Positions 15,183 to 23,529 of a stretch of DNA of 53,021 nt are shown here, in pieces. The DNA comes from JAIEPT01 sp038217425. Its GTDB lineage: Bacteria; Planctomycetota; Planctomycetia; Gemmatales; Gemmataceae. The translations under genes and the position numbers were made by a program. The stretch covers positions 1 through 53,021 of the forward strand of contig JBBQPM010000024.1 in assembly GCA_038217425.1 (NCBI GenBank), written 5' to 3'. The notes beneath the pieces are model-generated. The model had not been told where the DNA came from, ran no database searches, and saw only the letters and a list, made by a program, of their open reading frames with translations. The stretch's first letter is position 1; every line of letters starts with the position of its first letter.

Positions 15183-17168
15183 TTAGCCGCGGAGAATCGC
15201 GACTTCACGGGGCCACAGCTCGGTACGCACCGTCAGAATCGGCGAAGTCTCGAACCGACCGGGCAGATCCGGAACGATCTCCGCCTTCTTCTTCGGCTTG
15301 CCTTCCGGCGGGTTCGGCTTGGGCATCGGCCGTACGGGCGGCTTCGGCATCGGATTCACCACCGGCGGATTGGGCTTCGGCATCGGATTCACCACCGGCG
15401 GATTCGGCTTCGGCATCGGATTCACCACCGGCGGATTCGGCTTGGGCATCGGATTCACCACCGGCGGATTCGGCTTGACGTTCGGCTTGCCTTCGGGAGG
15501 ATTCGGCTTCACGTTTGGCTTGCCTTCAGGAGGGTTCGGCTTCACGTTCGGCTTGCCTTCCGGAGGATTCGGCTTCACGTTTGGCTTGCCTTCGGGAGGC
15601 ATGGGCTTGACGTTCGGCTTGCCTTCGGGAGGCATGGGCTTGACGTTCGGCTTGCCTTCGGGAGGCATGGGCTTGACGTTCGGCTTGCCTTCCGGAGGCA
15701 TCGGCTTCACGTTCGGCTGATTCGGATTCGGATTCGTCTTGGGAAAATTCTTAAGAAATGTCGCCTGGCCCTTGTTGCCGGTGGGGGCAGGCGGGAGCGT
15801 CTTGATCTTCTCGGTTTGAATCGTCGGCGTGAACTTCGTCGTCGCCACCGCGAGCGGCCGGGCGACTTCGCCTGCCTTGGGAGCGCCGAATTTCGCAGCC
15901 TTCATTTCCTGCTGCGAACGCTGTTTGCTCAGGTTGATCTGCTTTTGAATCTGCTGTTGCTGCACGGCCAAGTTGGCCTGGTTGACTTTCACCATGGGCA
16001 TGACCTTGGTGTTGATGCGGCTCACCGGCGCCAGTAACGCCAACTGGTTCGCCTGGGGCCGATTCTTGGCGACCAGATTGATCTGCATGTTGAGATTGAC
16101 GGGCGGACGCGGCGCGGTTCCGGCGAAACGCTGCGCCTGCACGCCCACGAGATTGCGCTCCCAGTTCGGGTTGCCGCGATTGACATAGCGGTAGTGCGTG
16201 TAGAGCGGGTCGGGATGGAAGCGATTCACGCGGTAGTTGGTCCAGGGCACGTACCCTCGGCCTACGTAGCGATTGTCGTAATAATCGCCGAAGGAATAGT
16301 ATCCGACGCGATGATTGACGAAGAGGCACGAGAGGAGCGCTTGATCGTGGACGACGATCATGGGCCGAAAGCGCCAGCCGGGCTGGCTGTATGTGGCATG
16401 GGTGATGTAGACCGGAGCGAAGAGGAGACCGCGATCGCGCAGAGGGAAGTCCCAGTATCCTTCGACGAAGACGTACCCGGCGCCGGTGTAGACGTAGCGT
16501 GCGGGAACCCAGATCCAACCCGGTCGGTGGGGCGCCCAGACGGGGGGTCGCCAGACGTAACGTGTTTCGACGTAGACCCAGGAACCCGGGATGTAGATGC
16601 TTTCGGCGTTGGGGGCGGGGGGCTCGGCAGCGTTGAGCGGTTCGGGGGGCGTCGGCACAATCGACAGCGAGGTCGATTCCACCGCCTCGGAGCGCCAAAA
16701 TCCGGACGACCACTGGAACCCGCCGTTGACGTCGTTCCAGGCGCCGGGGACCCAGTCCATGGCGGGCGGCACTTGACGCCAAATGCCCGAGATCCACATG
16801 AAGTCGTTCAGGTCGGGATCGAAGTGCCAGTATCCGGAAACCCATTCGACGTTCTCGCCGTCGGGCTTTTGCTCCGGCGGGAGTTCCTCAATGGGTTGCG
16901 GCACCTGTTTGGCGACGACGGGCCCTGGTTGCGGCACGCTGACGGCGGGGCTGGCAAAGGCTTCATGCACGGGGCCTTTGCCCTGCGCTTGCACGCCTTC
17001 TTCTTGCATCGGAGCGGCCGGCTCGTTCACGATTTGTTGTTGATCGAAAATGCCCTCGTCGAATTCGACGGGGACGGCTGGCTGAGGTTGCGGTTGCGAA
17101 TACAGCAGCCCTCCCGCGCCGGCAAGGCACAGGAAGTAGGCGGCCGCGTAACTCATACTACGCCACAT
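15183..17168 (-). CDS. YXWGXW-type exported protein with long Pro/Lys repeat tail
   Basis: A 661-aa exported protein. MWRSMSYAAAYFLCLAGAGG is a signal peptide, behind an AGGGGGGA ribosome-binding site. Residues about 105-170 hold aromatic YXWGXW-like repeats (WVSGYWHFDP, WISGIWRQVP, WVPGAWNDVN), and the middle has more Trp/Tyr-rich units (IYIPGSWVYVETRYVWRPP). The C-terminus has eight PNVKP(M/N)PPEGK-like 11-residue repeats followed by four VVNPMPKPNPP repeats. YXWGXW proteins are common in planctomycete and proteobacterial envelopes with unknown roles. The Lys/Pro tail looks wall-associated or polyanion-binding (inference). The 33-bp DNA repeats are expected to vary in number. Confidence 0.85.
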   Translation of the reverse strand: MWRSMSYAAAYFLCLAGAGGLLYSQPQPQPAVPVEFDEGIFDQQQIVNEPAAPMQEEGVQAQGKGPVHEAFASPAVSVPQPGPVVAKQVPQPIEELPPEQKPDGENVEWVSGYWHFDPDLNDFMWISGIWRQVPPAMDWVPGAWNDVNGGFQWSSGFWRSEAVESTSLSIVPTPPEPLNAAEPPAPNAESIYIPGSWVYVETRYVWRPPVWAPHRPGWIWVPARYVYTGAGYVFVEGYWDFPLRDRGLLFAPVYITHATYSQPGWRFRPMIVVHDQALLSCLFVNHRVGYYSFGDYYDNRYVGRGYVPWTNYRVNRFHPDPLYTHYRYVNRGNPNWERNLVGVQAQRFAGTAPRPPVNLNMQINLVAKNRPQANQLALLAPVSRINTKVMPMVKVNQANLAVQQQQIQKQINLSKQRSQQEMKAAKFGAPKAGEVARPLAVATTKFTPTIQTEKIKTLPPAPTGNKGQATFLKNFPKTNPNPNQPNVKPMPPEGKPNVKPMPPEGKPNVKPMPPEGKPNVKPMPPEGKPNVKPNPPEGKPNVKPNPPEGKPNVKPNPPEGKPNVKPNPPVVNPMPKPNPPVVNPMPKPNPPVVNPMPKPNPPVVNPMPKPPVRPMPKPNPPEGKPKKKAEIVPDLPGRFETSPILTVRTELWPREVAILRG

Positions 17169-17213
17169 GGTGTCCCCCCTTTAGGGTGTGTCTGCGGAGA
17201 ACGAAAATTAAAA

Positions 17214-17241
17214 TTCATACAGGTAACGTACCAGCGTGCAA
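17214..17241 (-). promoter_or_regulatory. Promoter of the YXWGXW gene
   Basis: On the minus strand TTGCAC (17241-17236), a 16-base spacer and TATGAA (17219-17214), 46 bases before the start codon at 17168. Confidence 0.45.
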
Positions 17242-17255
17242 TTCTTGCGCCGTCG

Positions 17256-17870
17256 CTACATATTGTCAATCCCATTCGCTTCCTCGGCCGGCGCCGGCGG
17301 ATTGTCCTCGCGCTGCCAGATCAGTAGCATGTTCCGCCCGTAGGTACGCTTTTCCCAGTCGGCGAGTTCCGGCGCGGTCTCCAGCGGCGACTCGATTTCC
17401 GCCTGCAGGACAATGACCGATTCGTCGTGCACCTTGGACATGAGCGTCTGCACGTTGGCGAGCAAAACGTCCGGCTTTTCGTGCAGATCGGGGAACGGCG
17501 GGCTGATGAAGATATTGATCGGCTCGGCCGGCGCTTTCCACGCCGAGATCCAGCGATACACGTCGGTGCGGTAAATTTTGGCGTGCGACATGAGATCGAA
17601 CTTGCGCAAATACCCCTCGATCGACTTGACCAGAGCGTTGTCGCGTTCGACGAACGACGTCGACCGGGCGCCCCGGCTGAGCGCTTCCAACCCGATGACC
17701 CCGGTCCCCGCGAAGAGGTCGACGAACAGGCGATTCGGAATGGCATTGCCGAGAATGCTGAAGAACGCTTCGCGAACCATTTGCGGCGTGGGCCTGAGAT
17801 CGGGATGGACCTCGCATTGAATCTTGCGCCCCCGGAGCGTGCCGGCCACGATGCGAATTTCCGCCTTCAT
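17256..17870 (-). CDS. rsmD: 16S rRNA (guanine966-N2)-methyltransferase
   Basis: A 204-aa SAM-dependent methyltransferase that makes m2G966 in 16S rRNA during small-subunit assembly. Motifs: IVAGTLRGRKI at the N-terminus, RPTPQMVREAFFSIL, the SAM-binding DLFAGTGVIGLEALSRGA (residues 51-68), SFVERDN, and the catalytic motif IV, here ISPPFPD (Ser123-Pro-Pro-Phe126). RsmD usually has (D/N)PP(Y/F), so Ser at the first position is unusual. Length is normal apart from an Ala/Pro-rich tail (DNPPAPAEEANGIDNM). ATG 17870 follows AGAGGAA. It lies downstream of the YXWGXW promoter region and is transcribed towards it. Confidence 0.92.
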   Translation of the reverse strand: MKAEIRIVAGTLRGRKIQCEVHPDLRPTPQMVREAFFSILGNAIPNRLFVDLFAGTGVIGLEALSRGARSTSFVERDNALVKSIEGYLRKFDLMSHAKIYRTDVYRWISAWKAPAEPINIFISPPFPDLHEKPDVLLANVQTLMSKVHDESVIVLQAEIESPLETAPELADWEKRTYGRNMLLIWQREDNPPAPAEEANGIDNM

Positions 17871-18008
17871 ACGTCATTCCTCTCCATCAATGCTTGTCGC
17901 GAATCTTTGGGGTCGTTTGGTGCTTCCCCACTATTCTACGACTCGGCTCCGCTTCCGATTGTCGCGATCGTAGGGGCGCACGATTTCCGAAACCGCGGCG
18001 CCTCGGTC

Positions 18009-18038
18009 TTGACACGATTTTCATATTCCCCGTACACT
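18009..18038 (+). promoter_or_regulatory. Sigma70-like promoter of the metallophosphoesterase gene
   Basis: TTGACA (18009-18014), an 18-base spacer and TACACT (18033-18038), 40 bases before the GTG start at 18079. The -35 box is a perfect consensus match. Confidence 0.6.
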
Positions 18039-18078
18039 AGTAGTTGGACGAAGTCCGCGCACCGGGGGAGTTCTCTTT

Positions 18079-18840
18079 GTGAAAGCATTGATCAGCGATA
18101 TCCACAGCAACCTGGAGGCCTTGCAAGCCGTGCTGGAGGATATTCGCAAAAACAACGTGACCGAGATCATCTGTCTAGGCGATATCATCGGCTACGGTCC
18201 CAATCCCCGCGAATGCATCGACCACATCATGAATTGCAAGATCGTGATCCTGGGCAATCACGATCAAGGCGCCATGTTCGATCCGGACGGATTCAATCCC
18301 CCCGCCGAACGCGCTATCTTCTGGACCCGCTCGCAGCTGGAATCTCCCTCCGAAAATCAGGAGAAGAAAGAAGCCCGCTGGTACTTCCTCGCGGAACGTC
18401 CGCGCATGGTCAGCGACAACGGCTTTCTCTACGTGCACGGCTCCGCACGCAATCCGCTCAACGAGTACGTCTTCCCCGAGGACGTCTACAACCAGCGCAA
18501 GATGGACCGCATCTTCGCCATGGTCGAACGCTACTGCTTCCAGGGCCACACGCACGTCCCGGGCGTCTTCATCGAAGCCGCGGGCGAGGACTTGTATCAG
18601 TTCCATTCGCCCGAAGACATCAACTTCACCTGGAAGCTCGACGAGCGTAAGACGCTGGTGAACGTCGGCTCGGTGGGTCAGCCGCGCGACGGCGATTGGC
18701 GGGCGTGTTACGTGCTCCTGGACGGCGACACGCTGCATTATCGCCGGGTCGAGTACGATATCGAAACGACGGTCAAGAAGATCTACGCGATTCAGGACCT
18801 GGACAATTTCCTGGGCGACCGCCTGCGCGAGGGGCGTTAG
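18079..18840 (+). CDS. Calcineurin-like metallophosphoesterase
   Basis: A 253-aa cytoplasmic phosphoesterase with a two-metal site. It starts at GTG 18079, behind GGGGGAG. All five blocks are present: ISDIHSN (Asp7, His9), LGDIIGYGPNP (Asp35), ILGNHDQ (Asn60, His61), a central VHGSARNP and QGHTHVPG (His-x-His). The GDIHSNLEAL opening and GYGPNPRECI stretch match the YfcE/diadenosine tetraphosphatase-like subgroup, common as single genes; these cleave phosphodiesters such as Ap4A or cyclic nucleotides. The exact substrate is not predictable. It has its own good promoter and stands alone; 288 bases with no recognised feature separate it from the next gene. Confidence 0.92.
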   Translation: MKALISDIHSNLEALQAVLEDIRKNNVTEIICLGDIIGYGPNPRECIDHIMNCKIVILGNHDQGAMFDPDGFNPPAERAIFWTRSQLESPSENQEKKEARWYFLAERPRMVSDNGFLYVHGSARNPLNEYVFPEDVYNQRKMDRIFAMVERYCFQGHTHVPGVFIEAAGEDLYQFHSPEDINFTWKLDERKTLVNVGSVGQPRDGDWRACYVLLDGDTLHYRRVEYDIETTVKKIYAIQDLDNFLGDRLREGR

Positions 18841-19128
18841 TCGATTCGTTTCGACGAAATCACACGTGCATGTTGACGGGACGGCCGAACCTCGCCATTC
18901 TTGAGTTCGGCCTGAAGGGCCAGCTCCTAAAACAGTTTGCGATTGAATTGCACATCCCTTCCGGCGAGCCGGGTTGCGTCAGCGCCCGGACTCGAGGGGA
19001 GTTGCAAAGTGCATTCCGATCTAAGATTTACATCTTGCTCAAGAACGCTCCTCATAGAGCCACGCAACGTGCGCAGTCTGAAATCAGGCTTGCCCAATTT
19101 GAAATGTGGCCGTCCAGGATGGCATCCC

Positions 19129-22100
19129 ATGAATCGCTTTCATTTTGCGGTCGGCATCGTGAGTCTGTGCATGATGGGCCAGGCGGCTGCCCTCGCTCAG
19201 GCGCCGATCTCGCTGATGAAGCCGGCGGCCGCATGGAAGTTCAACAACGGCGCGGAGTTCCCCGGCGCGACCGGAAGCCTGACGAGCGAACCGATCGACG
19301 GCAAGGGCGACGCGTGGAAGCTCGTCGGCGATTTCACCAAGGGGGGCCTCTACGTCCAGGCGGGGCGAGCGCTGAACGCGCTCGATCTGCGCGAACTGGC
19401 GTTTTGGATCCGCAATCCGGAGGCCGTCAAGGTCACGATCCGCGTGACGGACAGCACGGGTCAAACGCACCAGCTCGCCCTCAAGACGGATGCCAAGAGC
19501 GATTGGCAGCGCGTCGTGCTGCCGATCGACCGCTTCTTCAGCAAGCGCGGCCAGGCCGACGCCATCACCAACGTGAGTCAGTACGAGTACTGGGGGGGCG
19601 CCAAGGACGGCAAATGGCACGGACCCGCCAAGGGACTTTACCTGCTCCTGGGGACCGGCGGCGAGAAGAAAGTTCGGACCCTCTGGATCAGCGACATCTC
19701 GTACATCCCCGCGCCTACGGAAGCAGTCGGAGCCGGCGTGCCCGCGGTCGTCCGCCTCGACGAGATTGCCGAAGGAACGCACGATTGGCGCTTCACTCGC
19801 GGCGAGGAATTCAAGGGCGCCCAGGGAGCCCTCACCGTCGTCCAGGAGGCAGGCGAAGCGCGGCTGAAGCTCGCGGGCGACTTCACCAAGGGAGGAGCGT
19901 ACGTCGCCATGATCCGCGACCTGAGCGATTTGGGCCTCAAGGACGCGACGGCGCTCAAGTTCCGCGTCAAATCCGAGACCGGCGCCTTCCTCCGCGTGCA
20001 GATGCAAGACGGCACCGGCCAAACGCATCAACGCCCCCGCCTCGCGATCAAAGGCGATGGCCAATGGCACGACGTCGTCATTCGCCCCATCGAACTCGCC
20101 GGCGGCGAACACTGGGGCGGCGCCAACGACGGCAAATGGCACGCGCCGCCCCGGCAAATCAGCATCGCGCTCGCCGGGCCTGTCGGCGCGGTGAAGCAGC
20201 CGGTCGTGCTGCTCGACCAGATCCGCGCCGAAGGTTTGACGCCGGTCTTCATTCAGCCGGCCGCGTTCCGAAGCGATTTCGAAGGGGCGAGCGAGTTGCC
20301 CAAATCATGGACCTTCGTTGGCACCGTCGCGCTCGATGCGAAGTCGGGCTATAAGGGAAGCCAATCGTTGCTGCTGGCGCGAACGGTCGACGAGGCGGAG
20401 AAAGCGACGTCGGCGACGAGCCCGAGCTTTCCCGCGGCGCCGGGCAAATGGGACGTCCATTTCGCCGCCCGGGCCGAGCTTCACTCGCCCGACAATTCCT
20501 ACAACGCGGTGCTGACGCTCGAATGCCTCGATTCCCAGGGCAAAACGCGCGAGAAGCTGCCGCTCGCGGAGTTCTTCGGCAAGAAAGATTGGCAAGCGAT
20601 TTCGAAACGACTCGAGTTCCCCGCGGGGACGGCTTCGGCCCGCGTGCACATGCAACTCAACAAGACGTACGGGCGATTCTGGATCGACGACGTGTCGGCC
20701 GCGTTCCTCGCCCCCTCGCTCCGCAAGGATGGCCGTATCGCGCAGCTTCTGTTCGCGACGTCTCAACTCGGCAACTTGCTGTATCCCACGGACTCGCGCG
20801 AAGTGACCGTCACGGTGACGACGACCAAGCCGCTGCGTGACAGCCAGCAGACGCTTTCCTGGCACGTCCGCGATTATTGGGGCGCGGAGCAGAACGCACC
20901 TGCCGAGGCGAAGCTGACTCGCGTCGAAGGCAAAGGGCCCCGGCTGACCTATCAAGCCGTCCTCGATCTTTCGAAAGCGCCGCTCGAGATCGGGCGCTAT
21001 TACGAGATCCATGCCGCGATCGCGCAGCCGGGCGAGGAACCGTTCCGCAGCCACACTTCGCTGGCCGTGCTTCCTGAGGCGCCCAACAAAAAGTACAAGC
21101 CGGAGGAGGTTCCGTTTTTGAGCCGCAACTGGGACAACCGCTATGCCCCGTACTTCGAGCTTTCCGATCGGCTCGGCCTTCGCACGGCCGGCATCTGGGG
21201 CGGCTGGTCGTCCAAGGCGCCTTACAAGCCGGAAGCGCCGAGCATCGAGCTGGCCAAGAAGTACGGTATGGGCATCCTCACCGGAACGCCCGCCTCGACC
21301 ATCGAGCGCGGCAAGACCGATTACGACGAGACCGCGCTGCGCACCGGCGTACGCAACTGGATCGAGAAGTACGGTTCGTATCGCCCGCTCACGATCAATC
21401 TCGGCAACGAACCCCACGGCTCCGGCGAACGCGTACGCAAGAACGTCGCTGCGTACCGCGCGCTCTACGAGGAAGTGAAGAAGACCGATCCGAGTATTTT
21501 CGTACTGGCGACCGCGGTCGAGGCGAACGAAGAGTACTTTCAGAACGGCTACGGCCAATGGTGCGACGCCTTCGACTTCCATGTCTACGAGGGGCACAAG
21601 AACGTCCGCAAGACGATCGAGCAGTACCAGGCGCTGATGAAGAAGTTCGGCGTCGTGAAGCCGATCTGGTCGACGGAGTTGGGGCTGAACAGTCAAGGAA
21701 TGTCGCGGCACGCCGTGGCGACCGAGCTTCCCAAGACCTTGACGACGTTCTTCGCCGCGGGGGGCGCGAAGGTGTGTTGGTTCACGATCGCGTATCCCGA
21801 TCCCGAGGGGAAGTCGTCGGGGAGTTCGGGCGATTCGCACAATGTCTTCGATTGCCGCTACAACCGCTTCGCTCCGCGTCTCGACGCCATCGCCTACTAT
21901 CACACGGTGAACGCGATCGGCGTGAAGTCGTTCCGCGCGGAGAAGCAGTATTCGGACGACATCCGCGCGTTCCTCTTCCGCGACCAGGAGCAGAGCAACC
22001 TCCAGGTGATCTGGAAGACCGGCGGCCGCAAGGACGCGTTCGTCCCGCTGCCCGGAGTCGGCGAAGTGACGGTGATCCGCAGCGACGGTAGCCTGCGCAC

Positions 22101-22476
22101 GCTGAACGCAGCCGGCAAGGGGCTGACGCTGACGCTTTCCGAGGAGCCGCTGCTGCTGCTGTATCAGGGCGCCGACGCGTCCCTGGCGGCGTCGCTCGGA
22201 GACCCCCAGGCGACTTTTTCCGGCCCGACGACGGTCGCCCGCAACGGCGAGGTCAAGGTTTCCGTCGCCTTGCGTTCCGGAGACGCCGACGATCTGAAGG
22301 TGGTCGCCCCGCCTTTCTGGACGCTACGCAAATCCAAAGAAATCCAGGACGGCAAGCCGACGCTTCACCTGACGCTCACCGCTCCGCCGCAGAGCGCGAT
22401 TCGGGAACTGGAAGTGTCCGTCCGCCTCGCCGACGGCCGCGGCGAAATTACCTGGCGCGGCAGTCTCGCCGAATGA
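19129..22476 (+). CDS. Large secreted clan-A glycoside hydrolase-like protein
   Basis: A 1115-aa exported protein. The ATG at 19129 opens a signal peptide (MNRFHFAVGIVSLCMMGQAA, cleavage near ALAQ); the open frame upstream to 18937 lacks one. Residues about 36-210 and 220-400 are a tandem duplication of a beta-sandwich module (shared GDFTKGG, TGQTHQ, WGGA(K/N)DGKWH), resembling carbohydrate-binding modules. A third binding-type module follows (about 385-530), then a TIM barrel (about 660-940). In the barrel NLGNEPHGSG gives Glu761 as acid/base and PIWSTELGLN gives Glu850 as nucleophile, the strand-4 and strand-7 positions of clan A. Substrate unknown; the family is close to GH39/GH5-like clades. 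It converges with the epimerase gene, 9 bases away. Confidence 0.82.
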   Translation: MNRFHFAVGIVSLCMMGQAAALAQAPISLMKPAAAWKFNNGAEFPGATGSLTSEPIDGKGDAWKLVGDFTKGGLYVQAGRALNALDLRELAFWIRNPEAVKVTIRVTDSTGQTHQLALKTDAKSDWQRVVLPIDRFFSKRGQADAITNVSQYEYWGGAKDGKWHGPAKGLYLLLGTGGEKKVRTLWISDISYIPAPTEAVGAGVPAVVRLDEIAEGTHDWRFTRGEEFKGAQGALTVVQEAGEARLKLAGDFTKGGAYVAMIRDLSDLGLKDATALKFRVKSETGAFLRVQMQDGTGQTHQRPRLAIKGDGQWHDVVIRPIELAGGEHWGGANDGKWHAPPRQISIALAGPVGAVKQPVVLLDQIRAEGLTPVFIQPAAFRSDFEGASELPKSWTFVGTVALDAKSGYKGSQSLLLARTVDEAEKATSATSPSFPAAPGKWDVHFAARAELHSPDNSYNAVLTLECLDSQGKTREKLPLAEFFGKKDWQAISKRLEFPAGTASARVHMQLNKTYGRFWIDDVSAAFLAPSLRKDGRIAQLLFATSQLGNLLYPTDSREVTVTVTTTKPLRDSQQTLSWHVRDYWGAEQNAPAEAKLTRVEGKGPRLTYQAVLDLSKAPLEIGRYYEIHAAIAQPGEEPFRSHTSLAVLPEAPNKKYKPEEVPFLSRNWDNRYAPYFELSDRLGLRTAGIWGGWSSKAPYKPEAPSIELAKKYGMGILTGTPASTIERGKTDYDETALRTGVRNWIEKYGSYRPLTINLGNEPHGSGERVRKNVAAYRALYEEVKKTDPSIFVLATAVEANEEYFQNGYGQWCDAFDFHVYEGHKNVRKTIEQYQALMKKFGVVKPIWSTELGLNSQGMSRHAVATELPKTLTTFFAAGGAKVCWFTIAYPDPEGKSSGSSGDSHNVFDCRYNRFAPRLDAIAYYHTVNAIGVKSFRAEKQYSDDIRAFLFRDQEQSNLQVIWKTGGRKDAFVPLPGVGEVTVIRSDGSLRTLNAAGKGLTLTLSEEPLLLLYQGADASLAASLGDPQATFSGPTTVARNGEVKVSVALRSGDADDLKVVAPPFWTLRKSKEIQDGKPTLHLTLTAPPQSAIRELEVSVRLADGRGEITWRGSLAE

Positions 22477-22485
22477 GGCGCCAAC

Positions 22486-23529
22486 TCAGCGGCGTTCGCT
22501 GGCGAAGTTCAGGCCCGCATCCTGCCAAAACTTGCGGTACCAGGCGATGTACTTGGGATACGCGACCTCGAGCGCGTAGCGAGGCTCGAATCCCAGGAGC
22601 CGACGCGCCTTGTCGATGTTGAGGGTGCCGCGCGTGGGGGTCAGGTCGTCGCGTTTCTGGTAGTCGATTTTCACCTTCGGGAAATGTTCTTGCACGATCT
22701 GCGCCATCTGCCCGATGGACCGCGCCTCGCCGTAGGTGAGATTGAAGATCTGCCCCTTGGCGGCTTCGTATTCGAGGCAGCGAATCAGGCCGTCGACGAG
22801 GTCGTCGATGTAGGTGAAATCGAGTGCGTCGTCGCCGGCGCCGTTGATGCGGATGTCCAGGCCCTGAAGGGCGTTCTCGATGAAGATTTGGCCGACGCGC
22901 CGACTCACGCAGCGCTCGCCGTAAAGGGCCGACGGGCGGACGATGGTGTACGGCAATTTCTTGACCTGGTTGTAAGCGATGACGATCTTTTCGCCGGAGT
23001 ATTTGAGGGCCCCGTAGATGCCGAGGGGACTGCACGGAAATTCTTCGCGGACGCCCCCGGGGGGGAAGTTGCCGTAGACCATGCTCGAGGAGAAGAAGAG
23101 GAAGTGCTGCACGTCGCAGCCGGCCGCGTAGTCGAGGGCGTTCTCGAGCGTGCGCAGGCTGTGGTCGAAGGTGCTGTAGGGGTCCTTGTTGGAACGGTCG
23201 GCATGCGATACGGCGGCAAGCTGGTAAATCGCTTGCGGTCGGATCTTCGAGAGGATCTTGGACAGCCCGAGATAATCGCGGGCGTCCTGGATGTGCAGCG
23301 GGATCTTGGCTTCGCGCAGGAGCCGAAAGCGTTCCTGAAGGATGCCGAGATAAAGTTGGTTATTTCGGCCCGGTTCGTCGAGGGCGGAGAAGTAGAGGAG
23401 ATTGTTGACTTCGAGTCCGTCGACGATGGCGGGCTCGGCGCCACGCGCTTTGAGCGCGAGCGCCAGGTTATGCCCGATGAACCCGGCTCCGCCGACGAGA
23501 GCGATGCGCATGCCCTGGAGATCAACCAT
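22486..23529 (-). CDS. NAD-dependent sugar epimerase/dehydratase (extended SDR)
   Basis: A 347-aa nucleotide-sugar enzyme. The Rossmann motif LVGGAGFIGHN (residues 11-21) binds NAD(P); FFSSSMVYG holds the catalytic Ser region; Tyr172 and Lys176 (IYGALKYSGEK) form the YxxxK pair. The QLAAVSHADRSNKDP stretch is typical of UDP-glucose 4-epimerase-type SDRs. Substrate cannot be set. The start overlaps the 3' end of the aminotransferase gene by 8 bases and follows AGGAG at 8-base spacing, so the two are translationally coupled; a start six codons later (MRIALVGG) is possible. Together they suggest synthesis of an amino-sugar or deoxysugar for a surface glycan. Confidence 0.9.
   Translation of the reverse strand: MVDLQGMRIALVGGAGFIGHNLALALKARGAEPAIVDGLEVNNLLYFSALDEPGRNNQLYLGILQERFRLLREAKIPLHIQDARDYLGLSKILSKIRPQAIYQLAAVSHADRSNKDPYSTFDHSLRTLENALDYAAGCDVQHFLFFSSSMVYGNFPPGGVREEFPCSPLGIYGALKYSGEKIVIAYNQVKKLPYTIVRPSALYGERCVSRRVGQIFIENALQGLDIRINGAGDDALDFTYIDDLVDGLIRCLEYEAAKGQIFNLTYGEARSIGQMAQIVQEHFPKVKIDYQKRDDLTPTRGTLNIDKARRLLGFEPRYALEVAYPKYIAWYRKFWQDAGLNFASERR

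Noticed and set aside
15298..15720. Regular 33-bp repeats that could suggest a CRISPR array
   Set aside because: There are no spacers; the units are contiguous codon-level repeats of a Pro/Lys tail in a longer protein.
20305..21903. A 532-codon minus-strand frame inside the glycoside hydrolase gene
   Set aside because: Arg/Leu/Asp-rich shadow of a gene with active-site motifs on the other strand.
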